A DNA stretch of 64,000 nucleotides from Aurelia coerulea (lineage: Eukaryota; Cnidaria; Scyphozoa; Semaeostomeae; Ulmaridae): NCBI GenBank assembly GCA_039566865.1, contig CM076945.1:4019501-4083500 (forward strand), in the 5' to 3' direction. Shown here in pieces: positions 23,116-35,600 of the stretch. A program made the position numbers and the translations under genes. Below the pieces are notes generated by a model, which was not told the origin of the DNA, made no database searches, and saw only the letters and a list, made by a program, of their open reading frames with translations. Every line of letters begins with the position of its first letter. Position 1 is the stretch's first letter.

Positions 23116-26100
23116 ATTCAGACGTAGATTCATATTCAGAATGAGAATGAGATTCAACTCAGATTCATTTTCAGCCTAATATTCAATTTTTTGTCGACTT
23201 CGGGGCTAATAAATCCGTATTTTTTGTTTGAATTTATTTAAAACCTCAATAATGTATTAGATTTACCCTTAATCTCGTGATCTGGTAAGAAACTTTCATC
23301 ATTTCCTCAACGGATTTCTCCAACCACCTGAAAACGTAGGTAGAGGTTTGACACCTCAGATTCAAAATCATCCGATCTTTTGATTTTCCACGTTGGAAGT
23401 CCTTTTTTATTTTTTACACGCATATAAACTCATAGACAAAAATGAAAGCTGGAAAAATTGTGTTGCCTTGCCTTAATCTAAAAAGACAATTTTCTAAATG
23501 TCGATTCTAATGTCAGGGGACGAAACAAGAAAGAGCGCATTTATTTTGAATATGTCAAATAAACTTCACTACAAACTGGGCACCTTGTGCTCATTAGGCG
23601 CGTACCATACAGACTAAGATTCGACTTCGGGGCTACCTCAATAATGTATTAGATTTACCCTTAATCTCGTGATCTGGTAAGAAACTTTCATCATTTCCTC
23701 AACGGATTTCTCCAACCACCTGCAAACGTATGTAGAGGTTTTTCATCTCAGATTCAAAATGAACCGATCATATGTCAAATCAAGTTCACAAGGAACTGGG
23801 CACCTTGTGTTCATTAGTCACGTACCATACAGACTAAGATTCGACTTCGGGGCTAATAAATCCGTATTTTGGCTTTGAATTTACTTGAAACCTCAATAAT
23901 GTATTAGATTTACCCTTAATCTCGTGATCTGCTAAAGAACTTTCATCATTTCCTCAACGGATTTCTCCAACCACCTGCAAACGTATGTAGAGGTTTTGCA
24001 TCTCAGATTCAAAATGAACCGATCATATGTCAAATCAAGTTCACAAGGAACTGGGCACCTTGTGTTCATTAGTCACGTACCATACAGCCTAAGATTCGAC
24101 TTCGGGGCTAATAAATCCGTATTTTGCATTTGAATTTACTTGAAACCTCAATAATGTAATAGATTTACACTTAATCTCGTGATCTGCTAAAGAACTTTCA
24201 TCATTTCCTCAACGGATTGCTCCAACCACCTGCAAACGTATGTAGAGGTTTGGCATCTCAGATTCAAAATCATCCGATTTTTTGATTTTCCACATTGGAA
24301 GTCCTTTTTTATTTTTACACGTACATAAGCTCATAGACAAAAATAAAACCTGGAAAAATTGTGTTGCTTTACCTTAATCTAAAAAGAAAATTTTCTAAAT
24401 GTCGATTCTAATGTCAGGGGACAAAGCAAGAGCGCATTCATTTTGAATACACGTTTTTTCTTTTATAAGAAACTTGGATAAGCCGTTAGCACTAAAAGTT
24501 TCTTAATTTCACGTGAAAATTTCATCTTTTTAGTACTAAAAGTTTCTTAATGTGTTTCTTATTTCAAAATGCATTTAGGATGCATGTAGTTTCTACCCAC
24601 TGCCATGTATTCGTTTCTTGACAGACAGCACAATTTTTAGCGAGAAGGAGAGTTCTATTTGATTCAAAACATAAATCTATCATCAATAATACTAAAATAT
24701 AAAGGCTCAACCACAATTATCCCATGATTTCCTCGTAATTGGCTTTAAAAGTTTCTTAGCAATTCTCAAGCATAGTAGTAGAGTTTCTTAATTTTTTCGC
24801 CATCCTAGTACTAGTTTCTTATAAACCAGTTTCTTATAAAAGAAAAAACGTGTATGTCAGATAAACTTCATTACAAACTGGGCACCTTGTGCTCATTAGT
24901 CTCATTCAGCACTCTCATTCAGTTGGAAACTTTTCTTTTGAGGATTTTCGTCCCCAAAATGAAAATTTTCACGGATTCAGGTGAGATCCCCCCCCCCCCC
25001 CCCCCAACAGACAAATCCGTTAACGGGGACGAAAATCTTTTGTCGATGACCCCCTATAACGTGCTGAAAGAAGCTTCCGTAAACACAGAATGTAAATATT
25101 TGCAGTTTGTTGGGCTAATCTGACAAAATTTTTAACGTAAGGAATAATTACAAAGTGCTGAAAGAAAATTCCGTTCCGTAAACACAGAAAGACTGGTCTT
25201 CTATTCTTGGGGGTTTCCCGTTATTCCAAGTACAAGCAATGGACGAAACAAAACAACGAAATTCTATTCAGTGTTCAGTTTTTTGTATAGCCTTTTGTGC
25301 ACGCAAACAATAAACTTCCAACCTGGAAATCAAACGATCCGATGATTTTGTATCTGAGATGCCAAACCTCTACCTACGTTTGCAGGTGGTTGGAGCAATC
25401 CGTTGAGGAAATGACGAAAGTTTCTTACCAGATCACGAGATTAAGGGTAAATCTAATACATTATTGAGGTTTCAAGTAAATTCAAACGCAAAATACGGAT
25501 TTATTAGCCCCGAAGTCGAATCTTAGTCTGTATGGTACGTGACTAATGAGCACAAGGTGCCCAGTTCCTTGTGAACTTGATTTGACATATGATCGGTTCA
25601 TTTTGAATCTGAGATGAAAAACCTCTACATACGTTTGCAGGTGGTTGGAGAAATCCGTTGAGGAAATGATGAAAGTTTCTTACCAGATCACGAGATTAAG
25701 GGTAAATCTAATACATTATTGAGGTATCAAGTAAATTCAAACGCAAAATACGGATTTATTAGCCCCGAAGTCGAATCTTAGTCTGTATGGTACGTGACTA
25801 ATGAACACAAGGTGCCCAGTTCCTTGTGAACTTGATTTGACATATGATCGGTTCATTTTGAATCTGAGATGAAAAACCTCTACATACGTTTGCAGGTGGT
25901 TGGAGAAATCCGTTGAGGAAATGATGAAAGTTTCTTACCAGATCACGAGATTAAGGGTAAATCTAATACATTATTGAGGTTTCAAGTAAATTCAAACGCA
26001 AAATACGGATTTATTAGCCCCGAAGTCGAATCTTAGTCTGTATGGTACGTGACTAATGAACACAAGGTGCCCAGTTCCTTGTGAACTTGATTTGACATAT

Positions 26101-27202
26101 GATCGGTTCATTTTGAATCTGAGATGAAAAACCTCTACGATACGTTTGCAGGTGGTTGGAGAAATCCGTTGAGGAAATGACGAAAGTTTCTTACCCAGAT
26201 CACGAGATTAAGGGTAAATCTATTACATTATTAAGGTATCAAGTAAATTCAAACGCAAAATACAGATTTATTAGCCCCGAAGTCGAATCTTAGTCTGTAT
26301 GGTACGTGACTAATGAGCACAATGTGCCCAGTTTGTAATGAAGTTTATTTGACATATTCAAAATAAATGCGCTCTTGTTTTGTCCCCTGACATTAGAATC
26401 GACATTTAGAAAATTTTCTTTTTAGATTAAGGCAAGGCAACACAATTTTTCCAGCTTTCATTTTTGTCTATGAGTTTATATGCGTGTAAAAAATAAAAAA
26501 GGACTTCCAACGTGGAAAATCAAAAGATCGGATGATTTTGAATCTGAGATGTCAAACCTCTACCTACGTTTGCAGGTGGTTGGAGAAATCCGTTGAGGAA
26601 ATGATGAAATTTTCTTACCAGATCACGAGATTAAGGGTAAATCTAATACATTATTGAGGTATCAAGTAAATTCAAACGCAAAATACGGATTTATTAGCCC
26701 CGAAGTCGAATCTTAGTCTGTATGGTACGCGCCTAATGAGCACAAGGTGCCCAGTTTGTAGTGAAGTTTATCTGACATAATCAAAATAAATGCGCTCTTG
26801 TTTCGTCCTCTGACATTAGAATCGACCTTTGGAAAATTTTCATTTTAGATTGAGGCAAAGCAACACAATTGTTCCAGTTTTTATTTTTGTGTACGTGTAA
26901 AAAATAAAAAAGTACTGCCAACAAACCTGGAAAATCAAACGATCGGATGATTTTGAATCTGAGATGCCAAACCTCTTCATACGTTTGCAGGTGGTTGGAG
27001 AAATTCGTCGAGGAAATGATGAAAGTTTTTTACCAGATCACGAGATTAAGGGTAAATCTAATACATTATTGAGGTTTTAAATAAATTCAAACAAAAAATA
27101 CGGATTTATTAGCCCCGAAGTCGACAAAAAATTGAATATTAGGATGAAAATGAATCTGAGTTGAATCTCATTCTCATTCTGAATATGAATCTACGTCTGA
27201 AT
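23116..27202. mobile_element. Foldback-type element with modular inverted arms
   Basis: The outer ends are inverted (ATTCAGACGTAGATTCATAT at the left; ATATGAATCTACGTCTGAAT at the right). The arms (about 23116-24447 and 25320-27202) are built of tandem modules. Taking the motif AGCCCCGAAGTCGA as marker, right-arm spacings are 255, 255, 257, 423 and 415, and left-arm spacings are 427, 220 and 255, so the longest modules are outermost on both sides. The centre carries a nested TA-flanked MITE (24450-24852) and a C-run (24990-25005). No coding sequence is seen. Drosophila FB and sea urchin TU elements have this architecture (family knowledge). Confidence 0.85.
24450..24852. mobile_element. TA-flanked (mariner-like) MITE inside the foldback element
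   Basis: Inverted ends CACGTTTTTTCTTTTATAAG and CTTATAAAAGAAAAAACGTG, with TA on both sides (24448-24449 and 24853-24854). The empty site is visible in the sister module at about 23548, which reads straight through TTTGAATATGTCA. The interior is rich in AAGTTTCTTA. Confidence 0.9.
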
Positions 27203-27600
27203 GGTATACGGTGTAGTCTAGACTAGCCTAAGAACATAAGATCCTTTTGGATGATTACAAAGTCTGTCCTGAGCTAAGCAAGCATAAGAATATCTGAATA
27301 TTGATTTCTTCATAACCCCAAATGATCGTTGATGCTGTTTTTAGCTACAATCAGAGAGACAAGTGTTGCTGCTAAAGTCGCCTTCAATAGAACGTCAAGC
27401 CCCTGACATAAGGACAAGAATCGCCTGAAAAGCAATATTTTGATCTTTATGTCAAACGAGGATGATACGCAAAAAATCAAAAGCTATTACCCCTAGTTTG
27501 CTTAGTTCGTGCATGAAACTATTGGTGCATCTGTCTCAAATTAGATGTCATGTGAGATTTGCAATAACGCAAAATTACTTATGCAGAACCCTCCAGAACC

Positions 27601-27675
27601 AACCTCGTCCCCAGGACTTTTTGTCATATACGGAGGTCTCCGTCCCAATATGACAAAGCCCCTGGGGACGAGGTT
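27601..27675. mobile_element. Small palindromic MITE
   Basis: Inverted ends AACCTCGTCCCCAGG and CCTGGGGACGAGGTT, with a further TTTGTCATAT/ATATGACAAA pair inside; 75 bases in all. Confidence 0.75.
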
Positions 27676-28672
27676 GCTGCAGAACGTTTCAATTGTTGTT
27701 ATTCGTGGGAATCTAATTTTAGACAAGCAGTCACCAAGATAACCTTTGTGCAGAGTCATAAATTCATGAAGACGTTTTGGTTCAATGTGGTCACGTGCCT
27801 TCTCCCAGTCAATGGCACCATTGTTTGCTGGGATTCTGTACCTTTCCTCTCAACTTCACCTGCGACGCTAGTATCTGTAGCTGTGTAGGAGCGTGGTCCT
27901 TCTAACTGCGGTGATACTGCGAATGCTAGCCTCTGTGCAGGCCGCCGGTTACATCATCCTCTAAAGTTGACTTATTTGCATAATGAGTACTACCACTATC
28001 AATAAGTGGCTAATGATGCGTTCGTTCTAGAAAACGATTGTTTTAACATAATTAAGCTACTAATGCGGTCAAGAACGTGCCAATTCTGGTTAAATTTGTT
28101 ATTGTGTCAGGGTAAACATCTTGGTGATTTATCCATCTTATGGTGTCAAATCTGTCTAACATGAAATAAGCCGACGTCGAATTTTGCTATAGGATCGCGG
28201 GAAACTTCTGTCTTGTGTGCGCTTTCTGTGCGCTTTCTTTATTTCAGTGCCAATTAGCAGAGATAAAACGTTAATCAATTGCTATAACGAGTGTGATGGA
28301 AGTGGGTTACTTTCTTTCTTTCTGACTGACTGCCTGACATTGAAGCCCCTTCTTAGATTACAAAGTTGGACTTTGTAATCAAAAATTAAAACAATAAAAA
28401 GGGGCTGGGCTAAATGAAAACGAAGGCATGAAAAAACAGTGATAACTACGTACCTAGTCCACTCTTGAGTACCGAATAGTTGCCCCCCCACTTATTAATT
28501 TTCGATAGATTTCCAACTCCCCCACTTTTATTAATTCTTGAGAAATTGAAATGATAGTGAACATTATTGTTGACCAGACTGATAAGTTTGCAAAGTGCGC
28601 ACGGAAGATGCGCGCCTGGCCATTGTTTTAAGAAGAATGGTTCTATTGTTGTTCCTTTGTCATACATGAAAT

Positions 28673-28698
28673 TGCGCGCGGAAGATCTTCCGCGCGCA
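28673..28698. repeat. 26-base perfect palindrome
   Basis: The half-site TGCGCGCGGAAGA is followed directly by its reverse complement. A related imperfect half, GCGCACGGAAGATGCGCGCC, is at about 28598. Confidence 0.85.
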
Positions 28699-29490
28699 CA
28701 ACATAAATAGCAGTCTGGATTGTGGAATATGAACAAGATGCATACATAGCATGTTTGACTCAGAAAATAACAATTTTTCAAACCTCCCCCATCCACCCCT
28801 TCATGGAGGAAGGACCCTAAAAAGGTGTCTGTTGATACCCAAAGGCCATGCTGGAAAACATGTATGTTACGCCAAATATCTATGGGATGGAAGCGGCATC
28901 AAGAACAATGGTAAAACAGTTGGCCCCTGGGGAGGGGGGGACTTATCATATTTGTCAGAAGGGAATGTGCTGTTTCTCAAGGTATCGTTTTCACCAATTT
29001 TTTTTTGCGCCGGGTATCAAAAGAAGGCAATTTTTCTAGAGCAGGTTGTCTAAAAATGCGTGCAAATGCAAAATATGTTTTTTTAACTCTGCTCAGTTCA
29101 GTTCAGTTCATATAATTTAAATTCCACTACATACAATTTATAATCCCAACTACCAACTATACAAACAAATAACTAAACTACAAGGATAAAAGATAATGTT
29201 ACAGAAAATTAATACAATAATACTGAAAATTAATACAATATACAAATACAAAGAGGAGCTAAATAAATTGACTGTGTAACAAATGGTGGAAAATAGCCTC
29301 AAGCTTGTTTGCAACTATTATCAAAATTTGTCATCAACATTATTGCTACCTTGCGGTGTTATGAATCGAAGCTTAGTTTGAGCCAACAGGTAAATTCAAT
29401 TCAGTATAGTTCAGGAGTGTAAACAAAGAACCATATGTCAAAAGTCTAGGTACCACATTGAATTAATTTCCATTCACCAACAGTTGATGA

Positions 29491-29605
29491 ATGATGGCTT
29501 CTAGTATGCCAAGCAGCAAACTGAGTTTTCGCCAAAATGATTCTCCAAGAATTCTGGTTGTATACACTGGTGGAACAATAGGGATGATGCAGGATCCAGA
29601 AAGGG
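29491..29605 (+). CDS. ASPG: ASPG exon 1
   Basis: Contains [14 protein letters not shown] with the nucleophile Thr. Donor GTAAGT, phase 1 out. A CACCAACAG just upstream could be an acceptor, leaving room for a non-coding first exon. Confidence 0.9.
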
Positions 29606-32600
29606 GTAAGTTCAAGCCCATACCTGTTGTTGTATTTTCAGATGAATGCCACATTTATAGGAAAACAAAGATCTCTACTCAAAGTGGTAATGCTAAATGG
29701 AATTATATAACACCTTAAAGACAAATGACGGAGATATGAGGCCATTTAAGTTAGGGGCCTGGGCAATCTAAATATCTCCTATTGTATTTTATGATCTCAA
29801 GAGATTAGCAAATCAATTGGACAAATGAAAGCACTTAGCCATCTTTTGTTCTAATTTTGAACCAGATTCCATATATCCGTCATTTGTCTTTAACTTTGGA
29901 TCAGGAAAGAAGTCAGTTCTGAGAAAGCATCTTATGGAGTTGGAGTTATTTATTTCTATAAAGGAAATACTTTGCATATTCTCCTTTTTTGTCTGTTTCC
30001 AGTATTATACTACTTGGAAGGTTCTTAATTAAGTATATATAATGTCTCAAAATTGGAAAGGCTTAAAAAATTAGTTTCAAAATGTTCATGATGGAACAGG
30101 AAGTTAATACAGACAATTTTTAAAGAACCTTCAAGGAACTTGTAAGAAACTCTGTATCAAAATAATCTGATAATTTTAAGAAACTTTAAGTACTGGCTAA
30201 AATTCTTTAGTTTCTTTGTGTAAGTGCCTGTGGTAAAAGTCATAGCTTGAAATTGATAGATTTGGCATCATTAAACATTTGACATTGAATGTATGCTGTA
30301 TATTCAACTTTATTGTGGGGGGGGGGGGGGATAAGAAGCCACTAAGAAGCAATGGAAAATACAAACCATGGCACCTGAATTAGGAGTTTTCATGCAGCAT
30401 CATCAAGACAATATTTTCTGAATAGCAATATTTTCCTGCAGGATATGTTGTCAAAGAAAATTACTTTGTCTCATCATTGAAAAAGTTGCCAATGTTTTAT
30501 GACAAAGAATTTGTGGAGCAAACTCAGACACTAACAGCTGAAGATACATTGCCAAGTGCTTACAAAGAATTCCCAGAGTTGGTGATGCCGTAAGTAAACT
30601 TGAAGGAGCTCTGTCAGGCAGGTGATTGGTTTAGAGAACAAAGCTTAGACAAAGGAAAGGAGCTAGAGCCTAGACTCTTGGAATTTTTTCCCATGATGAA
30701 AATTCAGTTCACTTCCATACAATCTCTTTCCAATTCTTTTATGTTAATCCTGCCATAGAAATCTTTAATCCCTTTATACAATCTTCAGCCAATTATGAAT
30801 GAGACAGATTGCCTTTAAACATTGAAATAAGGATTTGAATGCCAATGACAAGTAAATCATGGACCAGAATGGAACATGGAATTCTTCTTCCCGTACAAAC
30901 CCCTTTCCAACATTTTCCTATTTTTTTCATCCAAAGGGAGATTGATGTACCAAACAGAATGTCCACATCCAAGTTAACCTTGGTCCAAATAACATTTCAG
31001 TTTTTAATGTCGGCCTCAGACATTTTATTCCACAGATACCAAGCATGCAGTGGTGGACACCTGGGGGGGGGGGGTGAGGGGGTGCGATCACCCCCAATGT
31101 TGGCTAGAACAAAGATCTTTTGTTTGAAAACAATAAAAACAAACAATGCTTTTCAACCGAAACAATAGCTTCACCCCCAATATTTGGCAAAGTGTCTGCC
31201 ACTGCAAGCATGCTAACTTATTTTTAATTCACCCGGTTGAGTAGATGTGTCATGAAGTTAATGTTCATGAAGTTGATCAACCTGTTTCTACCTGTAATAG
31301 TCCTCTTTTTTGTTACAAAGTTGTCAAACCATGGAAAGAGACTCTTTTACCACATAATAGAGGACAAAAGACAATAACTGATTCTTCAAATTTAATAGAA
31401 GTTTCTTGGTTGCTATTTCCTTGGGATAATTGCATATGTACATACTGTAATTACCTATGATGGTTCTCTTTCTTCTTCAAAGGTTGTCAAACCAGGGTAA
31501 AAGAATATTTTACCACGTAAAAGAACAAGATACAATAATTGACTCTTCAAACATGTCAATGGGAGACTGGACTGTAATTGCCAAAGATATTGAGAAATAT
31601 TATAAAGACTTTGATGCGTTTATTATTCTTCATGGGACTGATACATTGGCTTATTCAGCATCTGCCCTAGCGTTTATGATGGAAGGTCTTGGCAAGACTG
31701 TTATTCTTACTGGTGCTCAAGTATGTATTCTGTTCATAAGAATTTTGCCTTATCCTTTGTGACAATAACCAAAATTTGAGTATTTTACCGTCTGTTCATC
31801 ATTTCATGGACAATTTTCAGTTCGTGGTGTGATTAACCATCTTTTATCATGCAAAACAGGTGCTACTGTTTGCCCATTTTCATTCAACCTTCGACAAAAG
31901 AAGTTTTTAGAAACATTCTGTAATATACTCTTTCTGGACAGCTCCACTGGAACCCTTCCGATATGGAACATGAAGCAATAATTAGCGCTGTAGTTAAAGA
32001 ACCAAGCTCGTGAATTTCCATGGTTTAGAAAAAATACATCGTTGACTTCAAAGTTGTATTTTTTGTTCCAAAAAATCTTCTTGTTGCGTGTAGTGCAATT
32101 GTACAATGATAAACAAGTAAATAAAGTAAAATATAAGCACTTTGATGCGAATTGAAATAAGCACGACGTTTCGAGCATAGCCCGTTATCAAGCCAAGTTG
32201 TATTTTTTGTGATTCTTTAAAGTGATTGTCATCTTATTTCTTCAAGAAAGAGTAGTGCATCATTGCTTGAAAATCCTTCTTTCCAGAGCATAGGTTCCAA
32301 ATCTTTAAAAATGTTGGTGTAAAATTCAATGACCAAGTATTTTTTTCTTAAAGGAATTGAATCCATATAAATAGCTGAGCGTTAACGCTAATGCTGACAA
32401 ACTGCTGACGGCCCTTTGTTATCGCACAATTGTGCTAAAGTCATTTGTAGTGGAGACCAAAGACTTCTTAATCCTTGCTAATGCAAGGATTAAGAAGTCT
32501 TTGATCTCCACTACTAATGACTTTAGCACAATTGTGCGATAACAAAGGGCCATCAGCAGTTTGTCAGCATAGCGTTAACGCTCAGCTATTTATATGGACT

Positions 32601-35600
32601 CAATTCCTTTAAACTGAATGACTTCAAAGAAACTTTAGCTATTTTTCTATAATTTTACAATTGGACTTTTCTGACATCTTCAATATTTTCAGAATTAGAG
32701 TGCTCTTCTTCTTTCAAGAATTCAAGTGCATTTTTCAAAGAACTTAAAACCATCGTAATTTCTAAACTGTTTGAGGCAACATGAAATATTTTCCAGAAAA
32801 AGCATAGTTTATGGATATCAAGCAAAAGTCTGTCACTCTTCTGGTTTATGATTCAGAAATTTGATGACGTCACATCCTCAAATGAATTGACATATAAAAT
32901 ATGTAGTAATTTCAAAAAATACTCAAGATTCAAGTCTAATGGTAGAATTATAGATAAATATCTAAAGTTTGTTTCAAGCCATTCAACCAGAAGAAGTAGG
33001 TCATAGAATTTTACACCCACATTTTTATGCTGAGTTAAAGATGCTATGTCAAGTACATAAGTGACCAAGTTATACGCAGATGCAATGTAATAATTGGATT
33101 TTAATAACCATATTTTGCACCCTTTAGATGAAGCCTGTGTGAAACCATAACGGGGGACAACCCTCCTCTGTTCAGATCTGTGATACAGGTTACTATGGGC
33201 GGGGTTAAATCTCCAGTAGATTATGAGGCAGGCAAACCCGCACAAATTCAAGGCTGTCTCTAGACTTCGTAATAATGTCCTAGTCTATTTATCCCTTGAC
33301 AAATATAGACATGAAAAAAATGATGGACAAGATTAACATCGTTTTTTATCTTGCAGATTCCAATATTTGAACAAAGAAATGATGCGAGGAGTAATTTCAT
33401 TGGTGCACTTGTTATTGCTGGACATTATATTATACCCGAGGTGAGTTTTTTCGAAATAGGACTTTAGACAAGATTAACGATTAGAAGATAGATTTCACAA
33501 CAACTTTGTCACAAGTCAACCTTTCCACAAAAATCCACTCATCAAATCAATAGATCAGATCAATTAATTAATCGATCGATCGATCGATTCATCAATCGAT
33601 TCATCAATCGATTCATCAAATCAGTCAAAGCAATCATATCAAATAAATAAATAGGTATAAGATTACCAAAATATAACTAAGCATACAACGCATGGGATCA
33701 ATTAAGATCACTGGCAATAATCGCTGGTTAAAGAAAACATATCGAATCGATTTATCTAATCCACAAATCATCGGTTTTACCACAATTGCTAGAATAGAAA
33801 CCTGGCATGACGCAATATATTTGAAATTGCCTCGAAGTTTATCGTGTAACGATGTTATTCGTTGTTATGACTATCTTGATGTGTTTTCAAGAAATGTGTT
33901 ACATACATATGAACTTATTTGCTCCAATATTTGCTGAAAGTTTTCTCTAAATTCCATAGAGAACACCACAGATGCAGCTCATATCATTACGAAAAGTATT
34001 TGTCAATCTAACGTTCCCTTCCTTTCTCGACGTATTGGCAATGTGATTAAGTTGCTGAAATTTTTGCTTGAAAGTTCAATCCCGCTTAACTGATTGATAT
34101 TCCGAATTGCTAGATTCTGGTTTTCGATGAGTTCATTTGTCTTTGCAACTGTTATTTGCTGGAAAGGGAATCCAAAGCCCCAGTGGCAACTGGATTTTAA
34201 ATCAATGTGAATTGTAGATTGCCCGATAAAGTTAGCGATTTCTGGACGAGTTTAACTTCATTTAATTCATTTCCCAGCGGATTATGCACCTGGGCTCCCA
34301 GATTTCTCAAGCCTTACCCCTTGTCATTTCTTCTGACTTTAGTTAGAATAACAATTTCGATATGTTTTGACTATTCTCTAGCTTAGAAAACATTTTATTT
34401 CTTGCAGGTTACTATATACTTTTCGAACAAGTTATTACGAGGATGTCGAAGTTCCAAGACAAGCACTAGTGATCTGGATGCCTTTACGTCACCAAATCTG
34501 CCACCATTACTGAATATGGGTGTTGATATTGATGGTAAATACTATTTTTAAAATGTCTTCTTTTCCCATATGAATACTGGTAGATCCCATAAAAGACTTC
34601 TCAAACTCATTCCTGAAACCAAACGCTACCAACAAACAGTTTCGTCAGTATTTAGCTTGAAGGCCTATCTATCTTTGAGATATTACACCATAGTGCAAGC
34701 AATACTGTAACTACTCTTCGAAAAAATGTTTCAAAATTTCTTGATTATTTCCCTTCCTCAGAGAAAATTGAGCTTTCATCACATTTTCCATTCCATGTTT
34801 TGGGGCATTTAACACAGAGCTGGATTCCAAATTGACTTTCGAAGACAACATTTTGAAGAGGGGCAGAGACCACTCTTGTTGCAAGCAACTAATTTCCTGG
34901 GCATCTTCAAATCTATTTCTATGTTTAAACTTTTGTGAAAGATGGACTGGATAAAGGTTGCGATTATTGCCCTTTTAATGAAAATGTGGGATTCACTATT
35001 TACTTTGGAGTTGGTTTTTCAGACGGTAGTCATTGCTGAAACGAATGCATCAATAAATTTTACAATTGCTTTGCAGTGAAATGGGATAGTATCTTTCGCT
35101 CCAAGGATGCAGCAAAATTTGGATTTCGTGTGAGTGATAAAATGGATGTAAATGTTGGTGTCCTTCGATTGACTCCTGGGATTAATGCTGAAATTGTAAG
35201 TATATATGCATTCAGCTTTGCGATTGCTACCATCAGAATTGAAATGTTTTCTACCAATGTCCCAGAAAAGTGCTCCTGTTTAAAAATCGCAAAGATTCTA
35301 TTATGGAGCCTGTCATAAAATGTTCTTTTTGATGTCTATTCTCAATGATTCAAACACAGTTAAAGTGAATGACCTGAGATATATAGCGCTTGTCTGTAAA
35401 TAGGACAAAGAAACACCTAATCCCTCCATTGTTTTCTATTGATTTTCTTTCTTCCGCCACACGCTGAATTTTGAAATACAATAGGCTATTTATAAACCTG
35501 TGAGATCTCATCTTTTAACTCAGGTTATTCGCTTTAAGGACGGGAAAAATCTTGCTTTACTAACTTAAAGGGTATGAAAAGCATAGGCTCCAAATCTTTA

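Larger units (their letters stand above)
27203..29490. other. Intergenic stretch between the foldback element and the asparaginase gene
   Basis: I see no supported gene here. It holds a small hairpin (27601-27675), a 26-base perfect palindrome (28673-28698) and AT-rich filler. A short repeated AGTTC stretch at 29097-29112 begins a sequence that resembles a retroelement tail. Confidence 0.5.

Noticed and set aside
24854..25123. Frame with a Pro run in the centre of the foldback element
   Set aside because: The Pro run is a C homopolymer; the frame is otherwise inside repeat modules.
25500..27110. Regularly spaced repeats resembling a CRISPR array
   Set aside because: Units are about 255 or 420 bases with no short repeat/spacer pattern, mirrored in the other arm; it is a foldback element in eukaryotic DNA.
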